A stretch of DNA of 64,000 nt. It comes from Tetraselmis striata (Eukaryota > Chlorophyta > Chlorodendrophyceae > Chlorodendrales > Chlorodendraceae). Location: contig VCJN01003400.1 in assembly GCA_006384855.1 (NCBI GenBank), forward strand, positions 21,062 to 85,061, given 5' to 3'. Position numbers and translations under genes: made by a program. Position 1 is the first letter of the stretch, and the number at the start of each line of letters is the position of its first letter. The notes beneath the pieces were generated by a model. The model saw nothing but the letters and a program-made list of their open reading frames with translations. It was not told the DNA's origin and searched no databases. Positions 46,514 to 58,977 of the stretch are shown here, in pieces.

Positions 46514-48383
46514 AGTTCGCGCGACCACGCGCACGTCCTGCTGCTGCTCACTACCTGAGTGAATGAGCGGCGATGAAGCTACAGAGGCACGGACTACATG
46601 AGCATGTCGATAATATATAATGTATAGCACTTACTTGCCTCGTCAGACGATATATGCCAGCTGGCGCAAATTAACGAGTTTTACTGTATATTCATTGTAT
46701 TAGTATATATTCTGTCACACTAAACACTTCACTACATACGTAGTGAAATATGATATAGTTAAGTAGGTAGCCCGCCGATGGTCGTGCAATAGGAATTAAG
46801 GCGGGACGCAGTGTGATCACGGCTGGTTGCTGAGACCAAATGCAAATCGCGTGCTGGTGTCAATCAGACGTTCGGCGATGCCGCATTATAGTTGGCGGCC
46901 ACTAAAAACGACAGGCCTTCATGCGCATGGGAGCAGTGAATAATCACGGTGCATTTTCGTCTGCTTGCGGTGTATTGAATAGCATCAGTCAGCATAAGCA
47001 TTATTGCGCTATATTAACCATAACTAATTAAGTCCCAGCAAACGACAAGTAACTATTTTGGGCACAACAACACAGCAGGTTAATATTATTTGGGCAGTAG
47101 TGATTGCGTGGTTTTCTGCTCATCTTATATATGCATGGGAAATGCAGTAACTTAGTAATAGCCTAACAGCATTATTGGCTTCGTCCTGCAATGTTGCAGA
47201 GTTTGCAGACTAGCGCGCTCATTAAGTATAGCTCCGAAACCAAAACCGCGAATATACCACATACTGCCGTACGCAACTTACACCCATGGCTGCTGCGTCG
47301 CAGCAAGACATTGCTGCCGGCGTGGGGATGATGCTGTCTTCCACTGTGCACCGATAATCGACAGTGCGGAAAAAGCACGGGGCGGGGGCAGCGAGTTGAT
47401 GTGCTGACAATGGCAAGTAAGTTAATATATATTCCAACAATTCAAAATGGTAGCTCGGCAACGCGCTTAGCGCTTTCATGGCGTGATGGAAAAACTCGCA
47501 GGTTTCGACCAGCAAAACACAGTTGGAACTCCACTACCAGTAACCGATACCAGTGCCCCAGCACTACAATTTCGTGCTCTCAGCTGGGTCACTTACGACG
47601 ACCTATTTATATGTTTTCGTCGTCTGAACCAGGATATATAAATAACATTCTACTCACATCCTCGTAATTCCTTGCGGGCATTGATGGCGCAGTTTCCGCC
47701 GTTAAACGGGCAAGGGCAAGGGCAAGAAGGCATGCTGCCTATCGTCCCATAAGTGCACCATCTGATTATTATTGGTACCTGATGCTGGAAGTTCCGCTTG
47801 GGATGATGCGCATTGATGCAGCGCACAGTCATGCCACAACGATGTATTATACATAGCAGGGTGGCCTGCTGTATGGCGAAAGTACTTTTTATATCTTATC
47901 TGTCACACTTTCGACGGCGAGATAACAGAGGTCAGGGAGAAATAAGAAGGCAGGTAGGGGGGGGGGGGGGGGGGGGCAGAGTGCAGATGGAGAGGTACAT
48001 GTCCACATTACATGACACAAGCAGTTCATTATTACATCAGATTATCGGAATATACCGCGTAATACTGGCTCCGTGGCGCGCGTAGTATATTGATGTGCTG
48101 ATAGTCACTGTTGACAGTAGGGCAATCGATGGCCTCATTCAATGCTACATACTCACAATCGTTGTATACACCTGTATAATAAGGGACTCGAATGGCAACA
48201 CTAGTAAGCTGTAGCAGCATAGCATGAGAATACGAGAAGCAGATGAACTGGCTGCTGCTGCCGAGGGAGGACAATGCACTGTTGTAAACAATGACGACGT
48301 CACAGCATGTACTGCAATACCGGAATGATCGCAATGGACAACATAGTGAATTCCGGAAGGTAGGTGACTGCAAACCTTGATTC

Positions 48384-48388
48384 TTACA
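48384..48388 (-). terminator. Probable poly(A) signal (TGTAA) of BOP1
   Basis: TTACA on the plus strand, about 100 nt past the BOP1 stop. A second TTACA at 48475-48479 is probably too close to the stop to be used. Confidence 0.35.
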
Positions 48389-48485
48389 GGCGCGATTGGC
48401 CTCTGTTTCATCCGGACAAACTGCCAGCTTAACAAGCAGAAGCTGCCGACGCCCGTGCCTGCCTCTGCGCACCATTACAGCTGCA

Positions 48486-51400
48486 CTAGTTGCACCACAG
48501 CTTGATGGAGTGGTCCGCGCCAGCAGAGAAGAGCCATGGCTGGTTGGGGTGGAACTTGCAGTCAAGGACACCCTGTGCGGCAGCGGGGGCGCTGTTAGTG
48601 ATGTGGCTGAGCAGCGTGTCTTAGACCTTTGGACAGGTCCACTCCGTGAGCGCACCTGGAAGTCGACGACCTGGTGCCCACGCAAAATTTTGACTGGCAC
48701 AATCAGCGGGTTGGTCATCAGGTCGGAGTACACCATGCCGTGGAACACCTACATGAAGCAGGAGTCGCCCGGACGATATGTCAGCGGCATTGTACAGCTT
48801 TCACATCAGACAGCGCACTCGGAGCAGACTCGTCAGACTATATCTGCGATGGCCCCCTGTCTCGCTGACTGCGGTGTGGGCAGCCATCTGCAGGGCAAAA
48901 CAGGTGCCGGCTACTGGCGCACCTGGACAGTCCCATCATCCGAAGATGTTGCAAACAAAGGATACGAGCGGTGATAGGACACGCCACGGATAGGCTGGTT
49001 GTGGTACTTGAGCGCCCTGCGAGTTGGATCGCACATGCAGGAGTGTGCCCAGTGAACAACATAACAGGCTGGGTGCGGGCACAAAATGGAGAAACGGGCC
49101 CCGTCCCACCCCGCCCCGTCCTGGCTACAAACCGGTAGGGCTTAGTGGAGAGGTCCATGTCAAACCACATGAGGCGGTTGTCCTCGCAGCCGACGATTAG
49201 ATTATCGCCACCGGAGTGGACGTCGAGCGAGGTGATGACACCCGAGCCGCCAACGAGCTTCTTGGCAAGCGACTGCTTGGCCAGGTTGTACACGCGGACC
49301 TGCGGCGGCATGAAGGAGGGTTCCAGGAGCAGCGCAAACCAGGTCAGGGCATCGCCCGGGGAATTGGGCTCACTGGTCCCACCATTGGGCAGAGGGGGCA
49401 CTAGGCACAGGGCGGGCGGGTGGAGCGGAAAGAGACGGCGGCGCACGTGGTTGGAGGTGGCCACAAAGAAGAACGGCTTCGAGGGGTGGAACTTCACGAG
49501 CTGCACCCGGCCGCGGTTCTTCCGGAAGGGGTTCTGCGACTTGCGCTTGGACAGCTGATGCACGATGACGGCCTGCGCCACAGCAAGGCGCGTGATGTTC
49601 CGTGTCAGGATCATCGGCTGGGAGCAAGTCTTACTACTCACCCATCCCGGGCTGTCGGCCGGCTCTGGCACGCCTTCCCCCCCTTCCACCAATGCTGCCT
49701 GGCGGAATGCCTCGTATTTTTATAGTTGTACTGCCACTCGCACTATAGGTCCATTCCAACACAGGCAGAGGTTCACCTGGGTGTTTCCAGTGGGCGCCAC
49801 CGTGGCAAAGTAGTCGCCCTGTGTGTGCCACGTCACGCTCTTGACCGGAAAGTTGTGGACCAGCTCCACGCCGCCCCCCTGGTACGGCTGCCAGCGCACC
49901 AGCGGCTTGGCCTCAGCCCCCTCCGCCTCAGCGCCGCCCTCCGCCTCCTCCAGGCCCTCCAGCCCCCGGAAGCCCCCCTCCCCTAGCTCCCCGGTGCGTG
50001 TTCCTGAAGCACACAGCACAGAGCCGGCATCAGCGCCCTTCGGCTCCACCACCGCCAGCAGCCAGAGGTAATCGGTCAAAGCAGTACCTGCAGGCAGAAG
50101 GTAGACGCTGCTGCCTGCCACCGCAGATACCAGGCATTGCGCTGCGTTTGGGCACCAGGCGACGCTGGATACGGCTGCAGGCAGCTGCCACTTGGCAAAG
50201 CAGCGGCCAGTTTGCACCTGCATGCGCATCACGGGCAAGCGAGGGCAGGGCGGTCGGCCAACTTGCAGCAGGCCGGTGCTGCTTTGCGTCCACAGCACAG
50301 GAAACCGGGCGGGCGCACACCTCCCAGACACGGAGTGTGCAATCACTGGAGCCGGACACCAGCCACTGCCCCGTTGGGTCCACGCCAAGGCTGTTCACCT
50401 ACACGCCGATAGAGCACAGGTTTATACGTGGAAGGCGTGTAAGAGACCGGCAATGGTGCGGAGGAGAGGGGGGGTGTGGGAGGAGGGGGGGGGGCTACAG
50501 GCCGGCAACCTTGGCGCTGTGCCCAAGGAACTCGAGGCACATGGTCATGGGAAAGGGCTGCAGGTCCGCGGGCTTGGGAAGCTTGGGCACCAGCGACTCG
50601 GGGTCGATGTGGATGCGCTTCTTGCGAGTGCGCGGGCACAGGTACATGTCCAGGCACCGCTCGAATCGTTCCTGGATATAGTTGGCATACATCGGCACCT
50701 GCACGGCAACAGCAGACTAAGTGCTCTGGGACACCTGCCCTGTCCTCGGGATGGTCATGCAAGAAGGCACACGGATGCGGGCAGGGTACTCCGCAGCTGA
50801 ACCGTTGGGCAGCGGCTGACCTTGCGCAAGCACTCAAACTGCTGTGGCAAGAACTTCGCACGGTCCTCCTCGTCAGTCTCTTCCCATTGTTTCTTCTCCT
50901 CCTGCCAACAGCAGCAGCCCCAGCCCAATGCCGCTCAACGCATGGCGGAGGTTGCGTGGAGGAGGGGGGGGGGGGGGGGTAGAGCGTCACGAGCATGGGT
51001 GCAGAGAGGCCAATGCGGCGAGCTAATTGACCTCATTGGGCAGGTACTCCTGCGGGGGGTTGTAGCTCTGCTCGTGGCCGGGCAGCTGCGGCTTTGGCGG
51101 CGGGATGTACGACAGGCCGACGGCCGTCTTCTCCGATATCTTGTTGTCGTCCTCCCACATGAGGTACAGCGGAGGCTCCTCCTCTGCCTCCTGCTTGGTC
51201 TGCCGCTTCAACCAGCCCTTGCGCATCGCCCGCACCAGCTTCACCACCCTGCACGGGGGTTGACATGGTGGGTCTCAGTTGACGTCTCCACTCGGGGGCG
51301 GATGGGAAGGGGCATGGGTGAAGGCAGCCACTGCACCGCGCCGGCCACACCCTTACTTTTTCTCCTCCCATTTTGAGCGTACGAAGCGTCGCTTGGGCTC

Positions 51401-52755
51401 TGGGAGGTTGAGCACTGGGTGGATCTGCGTCTCGCGTGTGAAATAGTCGTTGTACTCGGGGAAGGGATCGACCTGGAGCATACGGCAGGGTTGGGGAGGG
51501 GGAATGGTTGCTCAAGGCGGGCCGGCACAGAAGATTATCGATTCACCATCTCAGGCGTGGGGTAGGGGGCGGCAGTGGAAGACACGCAAATTACCTCGAG
51601 ATGAGGAAACTTGCCCATCCGGATGCGCTGAATCATCTTGAGCTCCTCCTTGCTCAGCACGATCTAGGTGCAGGGTAGGGCAGGGCAGGGCAGGGCAGGG
51701 CAGCAGCGGTGAGGCCCAGTGTGCACTCGCTCCTGAGGAAGTGGTCGCATATGGGCAGCGCAGAGACATCCCCGCATGGCTACATCCCAAATTGAGGGGC
51801 GGCTGGTGGCGTACCTCTTCGTCATTGTACTCATCGTAAAGGGTTCGCCACGCTTTGCCGCCATCCTACAGCGACATGGGCCATTCCAGACGGATGTGTT
51901 AGGCCGTAGTTCCAACGGCGGTGCACCGCATGAGGATTGATGCACAAGTTGTGTGGGTTGGCACCTGCTTGGCCATGTGCTCCTCTAGCTTATCGCGCTG
52001 CCCCTTCTTGATCAGCTTGCCGCCCTCTCTGTCGTACCCAATGTGCTCCTCATGCTTATACCACTTCAGTGGGACATTGCCGACTGCCATCCGGCACATG
52101 CCAATGCGTCAGGTGGCGCTGGAGCTTAAAGCGTCAAAGGAGTGGGCCGTTGTGGGATGACGGAAAAGGAGTCTCGGGCAAGCGGCTGGGGTCTCACTTG
52201 TGTTGCGATTGGGGCGCTCGTCCTCCGAGGAGTCAGTGTCCTCGACATCCTCCGGCCGCTGCTCGCCCATCGCCCCTGACTGCCTGCCCTCTTCGCCCCC
52301 CTCATCCTCAGCTCCATCCGCGTCGTCAGAATCGCCATCATCATCGTCCCTGATCCATGCGAACGGACCCATAATCCCAGAGCGTACGTGAATGCGGGAT
52401 ATCTCAGGCTCGACATGCTAGTGGTGAGCACCGTTCCGATCCCCATCTAGCTGCAGGCGGTTTGGGGTGCGCTGCCTCACCTGGCGGCGCGGTAGTACTC
52501 CGCAATGGCGGCCTTCGCGTCCTCGTCCTCCGCGTCCTCGCCGCTCTCGCTGCTGCCCTCCTCCTGTTCCCCCTGCTCTTCGCTCCCCTCGCCGCTTCCC
52601 TCCGATCCCGTGTCATCTCCGCTGTCGATGTCGAAGTCGCTGGCGCCCTCCTCCTCGTCGCTCGACAGCGCCAGCTCCGCGCGCTCCTCCACCGCCGCCT
52701 CGTCCGCCTCCGCCACGGCGCGCCCGCCCACCGCGCCGCGTCTCTTGGACGCCAT
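48486..52755 (-). CDS. BOP1: BOP1, ribosome-biogenesis WD-repeat protein (PeBoW complex)
   Basis: Sixteen exons from 52755 down: 52755-52481, 52349-52198, 52083-51965, 51865-51815, 51663-51595, 51472-51357, 51248-51032, 50901-50821, 50698-50510, 50398-50321, 50217-49777, 49572-49447, 49299-49133, 49016-48923, 48748-48656, 48572-48486. The sum is 2,355 nt, 784 residues, with every phase consistent and every donor GT. After an acidic N-terminus (to about residue 140) the BOP1-specific domain follows ([37 protein letters not shown]). WD repeats run from about 415 to the end ([45 protein letters not shown], ending [14 protein letters not shown]). BOP1 acts in the nucleolus with PES1 and WDR12 in 27S/32S pre-rRNA processing and 60S assembly. 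A Gly/Glu/Ala-rich insert at about 530-555 ([18 protein letters not shown]) is longer than in animals. Confidence 0.95.
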
Positions 52756-54065
52756 CGGGCCGCCAACACAAACACGCGCCGGATACCTAGCAGATAGGAC
52801 CACAGAGGTACCTCTCTGTGATACGCGGGGGACTTTAGGGGGCGGGCCCTACGAGAGGGAGTATCCGAGGCTCAGGCGGTAGGGGATCGGTGACGACAGA
52901 AGATAGACCAGGATGTCGGCGCCGGAATACCGCCGCGCCGGCCGGCCGCCATCGGCCGCCGCACCGAACGGGCCGTCGTGCATATGGGTATGCGATATGA
53001 AGTCACTTTGCATGTCGTGGTCATTGTACTTTGCGATCCTTGTTCCCGCCCTGCGGCGGTTCCCTTTGTAATCCGAGCTTGCCCCTTCTTTGGCATGCCA
53101 CGGGCTCTTCCCTTTCCGGCCCATAAGGTTCCCGGAAACTTTTGCACTAAAATCCCGCAGCCTTCGTAGCCTCGGTTTACTGCCATGAAATCCGGATTTG
53201 GTGCCCTCCGCTGTCCGGGGTCAGGGTATGGGCAGGTGTTTGTCCGGACAGATTTCTCCTACCTAGCGGAGCCAACGTCTGGATAACCCCGTGCCACCCC
53301 CTATACTGCCGAAACCGGAGGTTTCCGTGATTCCGAACTAAATGCCATTTGTCACCGACGCTTCTGGTAGACGCCTTGCCTGCCACGAATTGCCCTTGTT
53401 TGAATGGTCTGGGTTCCCGAGACTTTCTTTGCGGACGCATTTTCTTTCGGCGCCCTTGCGTAGTTATTTGATATATAAAATCCCGAGTCCTATTTTTATC
53501 ATGGGCTGGCGGTGTTTACCCCCCCGCGGTTCCCGTCTTTGTCCCGTGGGGATCCGCATTTTTCTATTGTTAAAATTGCCAAGCTTGATTTGTTTTATTT
53601 GTCTCCCGACTTAGTTGGGGAAGAGTGGTGCACTTCCTAGGGTCGTCGACATCCTGCCCTCAACTTTTGCTTCTCGTCCGCCTAGGCTGCTGCTAAAGCC
53701 CCTAGGGCATGGTGCAGTTATCTGGCCTAATTTCTGCTACTGACGATTTGTTGCTGAAATACACATTGATCTTCCCGTTTTAAGCCCCAATTGGGTCTTT
53801 GGCCCTTTTGGTGTGTGTTTCGGCATTGATGTTGTTTGCAGTAATCTGCCCTATAGCCCAGTTGCTCGCCTTGCCTTGTGGCTGGACTTGCCGGAATATA
53901 CATGGGCGAGAGGAGGCCCTTATTTCATGTAGGGTCTGACCACATGTCATGGCCCTTTGCCGACCCTCGTTGTGTGACCATATGGTCAGGACTGGACGCA
54001 ACTACTGCGGTTGATGCAGCGCGGCGCTTTTTTGGCGCCCCAAGGCGTGAGCGTCTGGGCGCGCG
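52756..54065. other. Upstream of BOP1 and flank of the recombinase element
   Basis: BOP1's promoter should lie at the left edge. From about 53.2 kb the base composition falls and no host gene is seen. This probably includes the end of the mobile element that follows, but I could not place its terminus. Confidence 0.35.
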
Positions 54066-55294
54066 GTGTTGGCGGCCGTTCTCCGCTTTCTCAGGTGTCG
54101 GCTGCCCCCTGCTTCCGTGCATCAATATGCCCTTCGCTCGGCTGTTGCTTTGGCTTTTGCCGCGCGGGTGGCGTCGCGTTGCGAAAGACCTGTTACCACC
54201 CAGCGCCGTCGAGGGAACTATGCGCGCGAGTTCGAGACATGGGCGAGCACTACCGTGCCGCCGCGGTTGACTCCTACCCCGGAGACATGTACCGAGTGGG
54301 ATGTGCTAATCTTCTTCGATGAGTATTGGCAACGCCATTATCATGGGCGCAAGACGATGCGCGACGGGAGCCGACCTGCGTCCCCCAGTTATCTGCGGCA
54401 TGCGGTGTCGCAACTTGTGGCAGCCCTGCGTGATCTGGGTGTGCCCAAACACGCCAATCCCGTGTATGCTGTGAGCGTCATCAAGTACATGAGCGGTTAC
54501 AAACGAGACCATATTGAGCTTAGATATGTGGAGAGTGGCGCCGTGCCCTTGGACTACGCGACTTTGGCGGAGCTGGTCCAGTTCATGGACGGGCTGATCT
54601 CACGGGCCGCCACCGACCTGGTGATCGCTGCCGCGGTGCATCGCGACGTTTGCATCGTGCTATATTTGTGGGAGACCGCCGCTCGTGGTTTCGAAGCCGG
54701 TACCATGGAGCTGACAGACTTCCTGACTCGTGGTGTGGACCTGCTACCGGCATGGGATGCCATCGCTGCTAGTCGATTGACCGCAGAAGACCGTATTTCA
54801 GCGGAACCCGCTACGGCACCGAAGGGAACCTGTCCGCTCACTTCGGCGTTATAGAGCCGAAGCTGCTGTCCCCGGGCAGCGAGTCGCTTTGCCTACTCCG
54901 TCGTTTGGGCCGATATGCGACCGCCATGGCTGACGCCGGGTGGCCCTTGGTCGACTTTTCATTCCTCCCCCTGGCGGCTGGACGCCTTGCTGGATTTCGG
55001 GCCCATGGCGTGAGCAGCGCCGCGATAAACATCCGATTTAAGGGCCACTTGCGTGCTGGTATGTATAAAGGTCACGCCTTGCACGGCGGCGTGAAACGTG
55101 GCCGTTTGCAACATGATGTTGTGGTGGGAGGGGGGGGGGGGGGGAGTGTTACACAGGCCTCCCGCGGGCGCCATCGCCATGTGAGAACGACATTGGGCTA
55201 TGTACACCCCGTCCGCCATTGGGATCGGTTAGTGCAGCTGGATCTGGGCTCAGATGATGAGGCTAACTTTGATGCCGAAGATGAGTTTTTTTGA
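54066..55294 (+). mobile_element. Tyrosine recombinase of a mobile element (DIRS- or Crypton-like)
   Basis: Plus-strand protein in two consecutive open stretches, not continuous as it stands. An N-terminal SAM-like part contains TEWDVLIFFDEYWQRH. The catalytic half has ETAARGFEAG (first Arg), HALHGGVKRGRLQHD (the His/Arg box, in the HG..RRG.LQH form typical of eukaryotic element recombinases), and TLGYVHPVRHW (nucleophilic Tyr). This enzyme class inserts circular element DNA through a covalent 3'-phosphotyrosine. The neighbours on the opposite strand look like proteins of the same or a nested element. Whether it is DIRS-type or Crypton-type cannot be decided without the termini or a reverse transcriptase. 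Confidence 0.65.
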
Positions 55295-55406
55295 CGCGTT
55301 TGAATCCCTGGACCTAGCCCCATGATGCTTAGTGCGCTTTGCGCCATACAGTAATCCAGTCGCCGTTATCCCAAATGATCAGCATCGCGATAACTTCATA
55401 GTTCGG

Positions 55407-55724
55407 CTAATGCTTCAGTCCCGCCTCACGCGCCTTGCGCGGGACCCGTGAGCCTGGTCTGAACAACATTTGGGGTGTGCCCGTGACGTCCTGCTTGGGC
55501 AGTGTGAATGCGTCGCGGATTGGGAGGGCGCTGACCATGGCCCGCCACCCCGCCACCGAGTATGGGATGATGATCACCGCGTCGGCACGTTCGTCGATTA
55601 TTTTTTGGATGACGCGTGTCATGTGGGTGCACGGCCCGTTAACCCAGCAAAGCGGCTTGGGAACCGCCGCCGTGAACCACGCTTGTGTAAACCCATCGAT
55701 GCCCGATGTGCCGGGGCAGAGCAC
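55407..55724 (-). mobile_element. Element protein with a WVNPPF-like block
   Basis: About 105 open codons. The order CWVNGPCTHMTRVIQKI, ADAVIIIPYSVAGWRAM matches the region (W-x-N-P-P ... I-x-x-V-x-x-K-I ... a-x-v-i-x-P-x-w-x-x-x-W) found after RNase H in many algal and DIRS-type elements, where it is often called methyltransferase-like. It is convergent with the recombinase, about 110 bp from its end. Broken or partial. Confidence 0.4.
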
Positions 55725-55849
55725 TCATGAGAAAAAAATGCTCAGATTTGGTGGTAATCTCGTCGCCAAATACGTCCAAAATCCGTTTTTGTTGGAACGC
55801 GAGGTTTGCCACTGCCCAGCGCTGCCTGATGGTTTCGTATGCCACGAGG

Positions 55850-57445
55850 TGAGTATTATTCGCCGCCTTATCTTCCAGTTCCGAGCGGTGGACCTGTTTG
55901 TTACTCGGGTTGCCGTTCCGCCCCGACCGCCCTCCCGGGGTTGGAGCCGTGTCGGCTCGTGGGCGCGTCGCGGGAAACTTGGCGACTGGCGACTGGTTGG
56001 AGCAGGTGGTCTGGGTCCCTGGACGCCCTTCGGGTGAGTCGACCTAGTTGCGTGCCCCCCATGGGGCCTGGCATGGTGGTGCTGAGGCTGTGGGGGCTGT
56101 TCGCTTTTTAGCCGGGGCGGCTGTGTGCTCATCTAGTCCCGGTGCGCGTCGCTTTTGATCCTTGGAGGCTGGGGCCGAATCCGGGTGACCGTGCTGCTGT
56201 GACTCCCGGCTGAGGATGGTTTTCCACAGCATGATGGACAGGCTTGCGTCTCATCCGTCTCCGTATAATTTGCACCGCTCCCGCGTTGTCAGGAAATCGG
56301 TGTTAATGGAAGTGAGCTCTCCTGGCTGAGCTGAGCTGCTGCGGCATATGGCCTGCAGATTATAATTTCTGGGAAACCCCATTGATAGTTCGATCTCCTG
56401 AACTGGCGGCTCCGATGGCATCCATGCGCCGCCCGGTTGATCGCGTGTGAGAACCACCCCCACGCCATGTCCGCCCCGTTCGTGCCGATGTATGGCATTT
56501 GAAGGCATATGAATCCTTGGGGCGCATGTATTTGGGTGACACTTGCCCCGGATATTGGCCGGGTAGCGCGGCGCTACGTGCCATGGTTCCACCGTATGCA
56601 ACTTGTAGTTGGACGGCAGACAGTCTTGGAGAGATCTTGTCGTTGGAGTCGGGGTCCAGTTATGGATAGAGTTGAACTGGTCCCTCCTGCCCATGTTGGA
56701 GAATAGCATTGTTTAGCGATAAGTGCTCGATCCCGCCATTACGGCGTCCGGCTGAACTGGGTCTCCGAGCAGATGGGTGAACACTTTTTTGGCCTCAAGG
56801 ATGAGGGGGCGGGTATCCGTCTCAAAGATGGGCGACGTCTCCAATATCCACACGAACGGCGCGTCGCCGGGTGCTGCGGGTTCCCATCCCGCCGCCGTGT
56901 AGGCATTGCGGAGTGCCCTCATAACCACCATCAACTTGAACACCAGACCCGATCGTTGGCCTTTGAGCCCCAATCCGTCTCCTACCAATGACGTATCCAC
57001 GCATACATGGTATAGTTGCGGTCACCAGATTGGGTATGGACTGTTTTATATGGTTGAACACGAACTCGGCCTCGGCAACGAACTCCTTGAGGTCACCTGG
57101 GATGGTCCGCTCCCAATCGCTGAGCGCGTCGATGTCCCATTGTGAGGGGGCATCTTGCATCAGCTGTTGGAGCCGCCAGGCCGTGAGGTCCCTGGCTTTG
57201 TTGTTGATGCCGTTATATCTGTACTTTTTGGACTGTCCGCCTGCGGTATGCAGGCCGTAAATTGGCACTATGTGGCCGGCGCATATGTCGAGCACATAGA
57301 ACCCTCGTGCCTTATGCATGAACCTCTTGGGTTCTGTGACGCGACCCCACGCGGTAGATGTTTCCGGCAAGCATCCGTGTTGACTGAGTATGCGTTGCAT
57401 GACTTGATCCATGTCAATATTTGGACCTGTAAGTGTACAACACAA
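55850..57445 (-). mobile_element. Element remnant related to that at 1-1,100
   Basis: Minus-strand blocks FKLMVVMRALRNAYTAAGW, FVWILETSPI, SLQDCLPSNYKLH, VVLTRDQPGGAWMP correspond one by one to those at the left window edge; the nucleotide match is looser. Upstream lies a conserved-looking stretch with RFMHKARGFYVLDICAGH and RDLTAWRLQQLMQDAPSQW. Parts are broken. Function unknown. Confidence 0.55.
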
Positions 57446-57890
57446 GGAGTACGGAAACTTTCAGTGATCGATCCCCGTTGTGTGATCCAATAGTTCGTAC
57501 ATAGGTGACTTGCACGCACTGGTTTATTCAACGGTGGTGTGTGCGTATCCGAGCCCGTGTGTGATGTGTTAATCGTCATTTATTTGAGGCATATGTAATT
57601 TCCTCCAGAGCATTTTGTGCGTGCGTGGATTCTAGACGCTTGCAAATGGGTTTGCCTTTTTTTGGCAACAAAGCTTGTGAGCCTGATTACAACAACGTCC
57701 GCGCGCCAGAGTCTAGGCCGCTCCGCGCTGAAAATGGTGGTACTGCGAGGCTTATGATCGATCTGATTTTTTACCTGCTCAAAGTCGCAGGTTCAAACGT
57801 GAACGCTGCCCTTCCTACATTTGTGATCACATGTTGCAAGGAGAGGGCTTGGGATCTTTGAAACGTATCTGAGACTGCAAGGCTGACCGT

Positions 57891-58634
57891 CTAACGTTTC
57901 GCCCTGGCGGCACGGCGGGTCTTGATCATGGTGAGAACGTTATCCTTGTCCAGCCCCAGCTGATAGAGGAAGTTGCACTTTGAGACATGCCAAGTGCATG
58001 TGCCTGTCATGGCGGCTTCGCACATGTTCCTGGCGCACCATGCAGTCTTATTCTTCGTGGTGGCCAGTTCCCCTGTGGGCCAAAGGTCATACCGCTTGTC
58101 TTTTACGGTTCCACTGTTTGCATCTGTTACCTTTGGTGGGACGGTGGGTTTGGGCCCGCCGGACCCCTCGCCAGCCTCATAGTGGGGAGCTGCGGCCTTG
58201 GCATGGGACTGGATCTTGAGGTTCCGCGTTAAGCGCTTCCCCATGATCAAAGCAAACCGGACCACTAAGGTCTTGGCCAGATCCTTGGCCGATGCCCAGG
58301 TGAGCCCCTCATACTCGTCTACATGATCCGGGGAATAAGTCATCTTGGCGATCACCCGGGTGGCCTGCATGTTCGTTGCCACACCGCCTGTCTCCATGCC
58401 GGATACAAGATCGACCGCGCGCTTGCACAAGAGACCCAGCGCGTCCTTGATGATGGAGATCGTGTTGAAATCCAGTGGGACTTCGGAGCCCTTGACGTTG
58501 AACCGGTGCATAAACATGCGAGTCAGGGTGTCGAGCATCCGGCCGCGCTCGTACTCAACCTCGTGGTCCGCCTTTAGCGCGGGGACCACCTTGTTGTTGT
58601 CTTTGATGAGGCTGTGACCCTTCTGGATAACCAT
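57891..58634 (-). CDS. Element-associated protein with a Cys/His-rich tail (unknown)
   Basis: About 247 codons open. The middle is helical (RMLDTLTRMFMHRFNVKG, SIIKDALGLLCKRAVDL). Near the C-terminus WCARNMCEAAMTGTCTWHV has a C-x4-C-x7-C-x3-H spacing like a CCCH knuckle, followed by a basic end (KTRRAARAKR). That combination is usual in gag-like nucleic-acid-binding proteins, but I find no family match. Its start overlaps the next upstream frame, as in an element with overlapping genes or a programmed read-through. Confidence 0.4.
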   Translation of the reverse strand: MVIQKGHSLIKDNNKVVPALKADHEVEYERGRMLDTLTRMFMHRFNVKGSEVPLDFNTISIIKDALGLLCKRAVDLVSGMETGGVATNMQATRVIAKMTYSPDHVDEYEGLTWASAKDLAKTLVVRFALIMGKRLTRNLKIQSHAKAAAPHYEAGEGSGGPKPTVPPKVTDANSGTVKDKRYDLWPTGELATTKNKTAWCARNMCEAAMTGTCTWHVSKCNFLYQLGLDKDNVLTMIKTRRAARAKR

Positions 58635-58971
58635 GAGGAATTTCCATCTCAGCGACGACCGGGTTGATCAGCTCTGACTCGCAGAACGATTTGAGGAACG
58701 TAACGATATGATGGGTCTCGGCCAGCGGGTGAGACGTGGTGATCGGCCGGATCATCTTGGTGTCGTGTATCTCGACCAAGTCCGCTGTGAGGCTGGTGCG
58801 CTGGGTCGCGCGTTTTCCGTTGGTTGGATCCCTGGCGCCCTCGGCCATGTCCAGGATCTGCGTGGTGAGATTGGCCTTGCGGCCCTTGAGCTGGGTAAAT
58901 GTGATCAGTTGGGAGTCGAGCTCGATGTGGATGTTTGTCATGCGCGGCTCCATGTGCTCCAGTCGTGCCAT
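58555..58971 (-). CDS. Element-associated protein (unknown)
   Basis: ATG at 58971, about 138 codons: MARLEHMEPRMTNIHIELDS, then a coiled-coil-like stretch (TQLKGRKANLTTQILDMAE), then a basic Gln/Gly-rich tail. It overlaps the downstream frame by 80 nt. No domain is recognised. Order and strand suggest it belongs with the gag-like protein. Confidence 0.35.
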   Translation of the reverse strand: MARLEHMEPRMTNIHIELDSQLITFTQLKGRKANLTTQILDMAEGARDPTNGKRATQRTSLTADLVEIHDTKMIRPITTSHPLAETHHIVTFLKSFCESELINPVVAEMEIPHGYPEGSQPHQRQQQGGPRAKGGPRG

Positions 58972-58977
58972 GGCGCG

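Larger units (their letters stand above)
45317..48485. other. Intergenic, partly AT-rich, with probable LTR-element debris
   Basis: No host gene is recognised in about 3.2 kb. It holds a strong hairpin (gtgatgacacgg with its inverse, about 45585-45617), two copies of tggtttcggagc (45659-45670, 46142-46153) like the primer-binding motif at 63494, a poly-G run near 46060, and a CA/TA/TG microsatellite at about 46462-46513. From 46.2 to 48.4 kb the DNA is clearly AT-richer than the genes. A poly-G run lies at about 47957-47976. Confidence 0.4.

Noticed and set aside
50000-50090. Extra intron in BOP1 at a gtactgc site after LLPA
   Set aside because: The frame stays open straight through to the next certain donor at 49777 and the sequence continues family-like, so no intron is needed.
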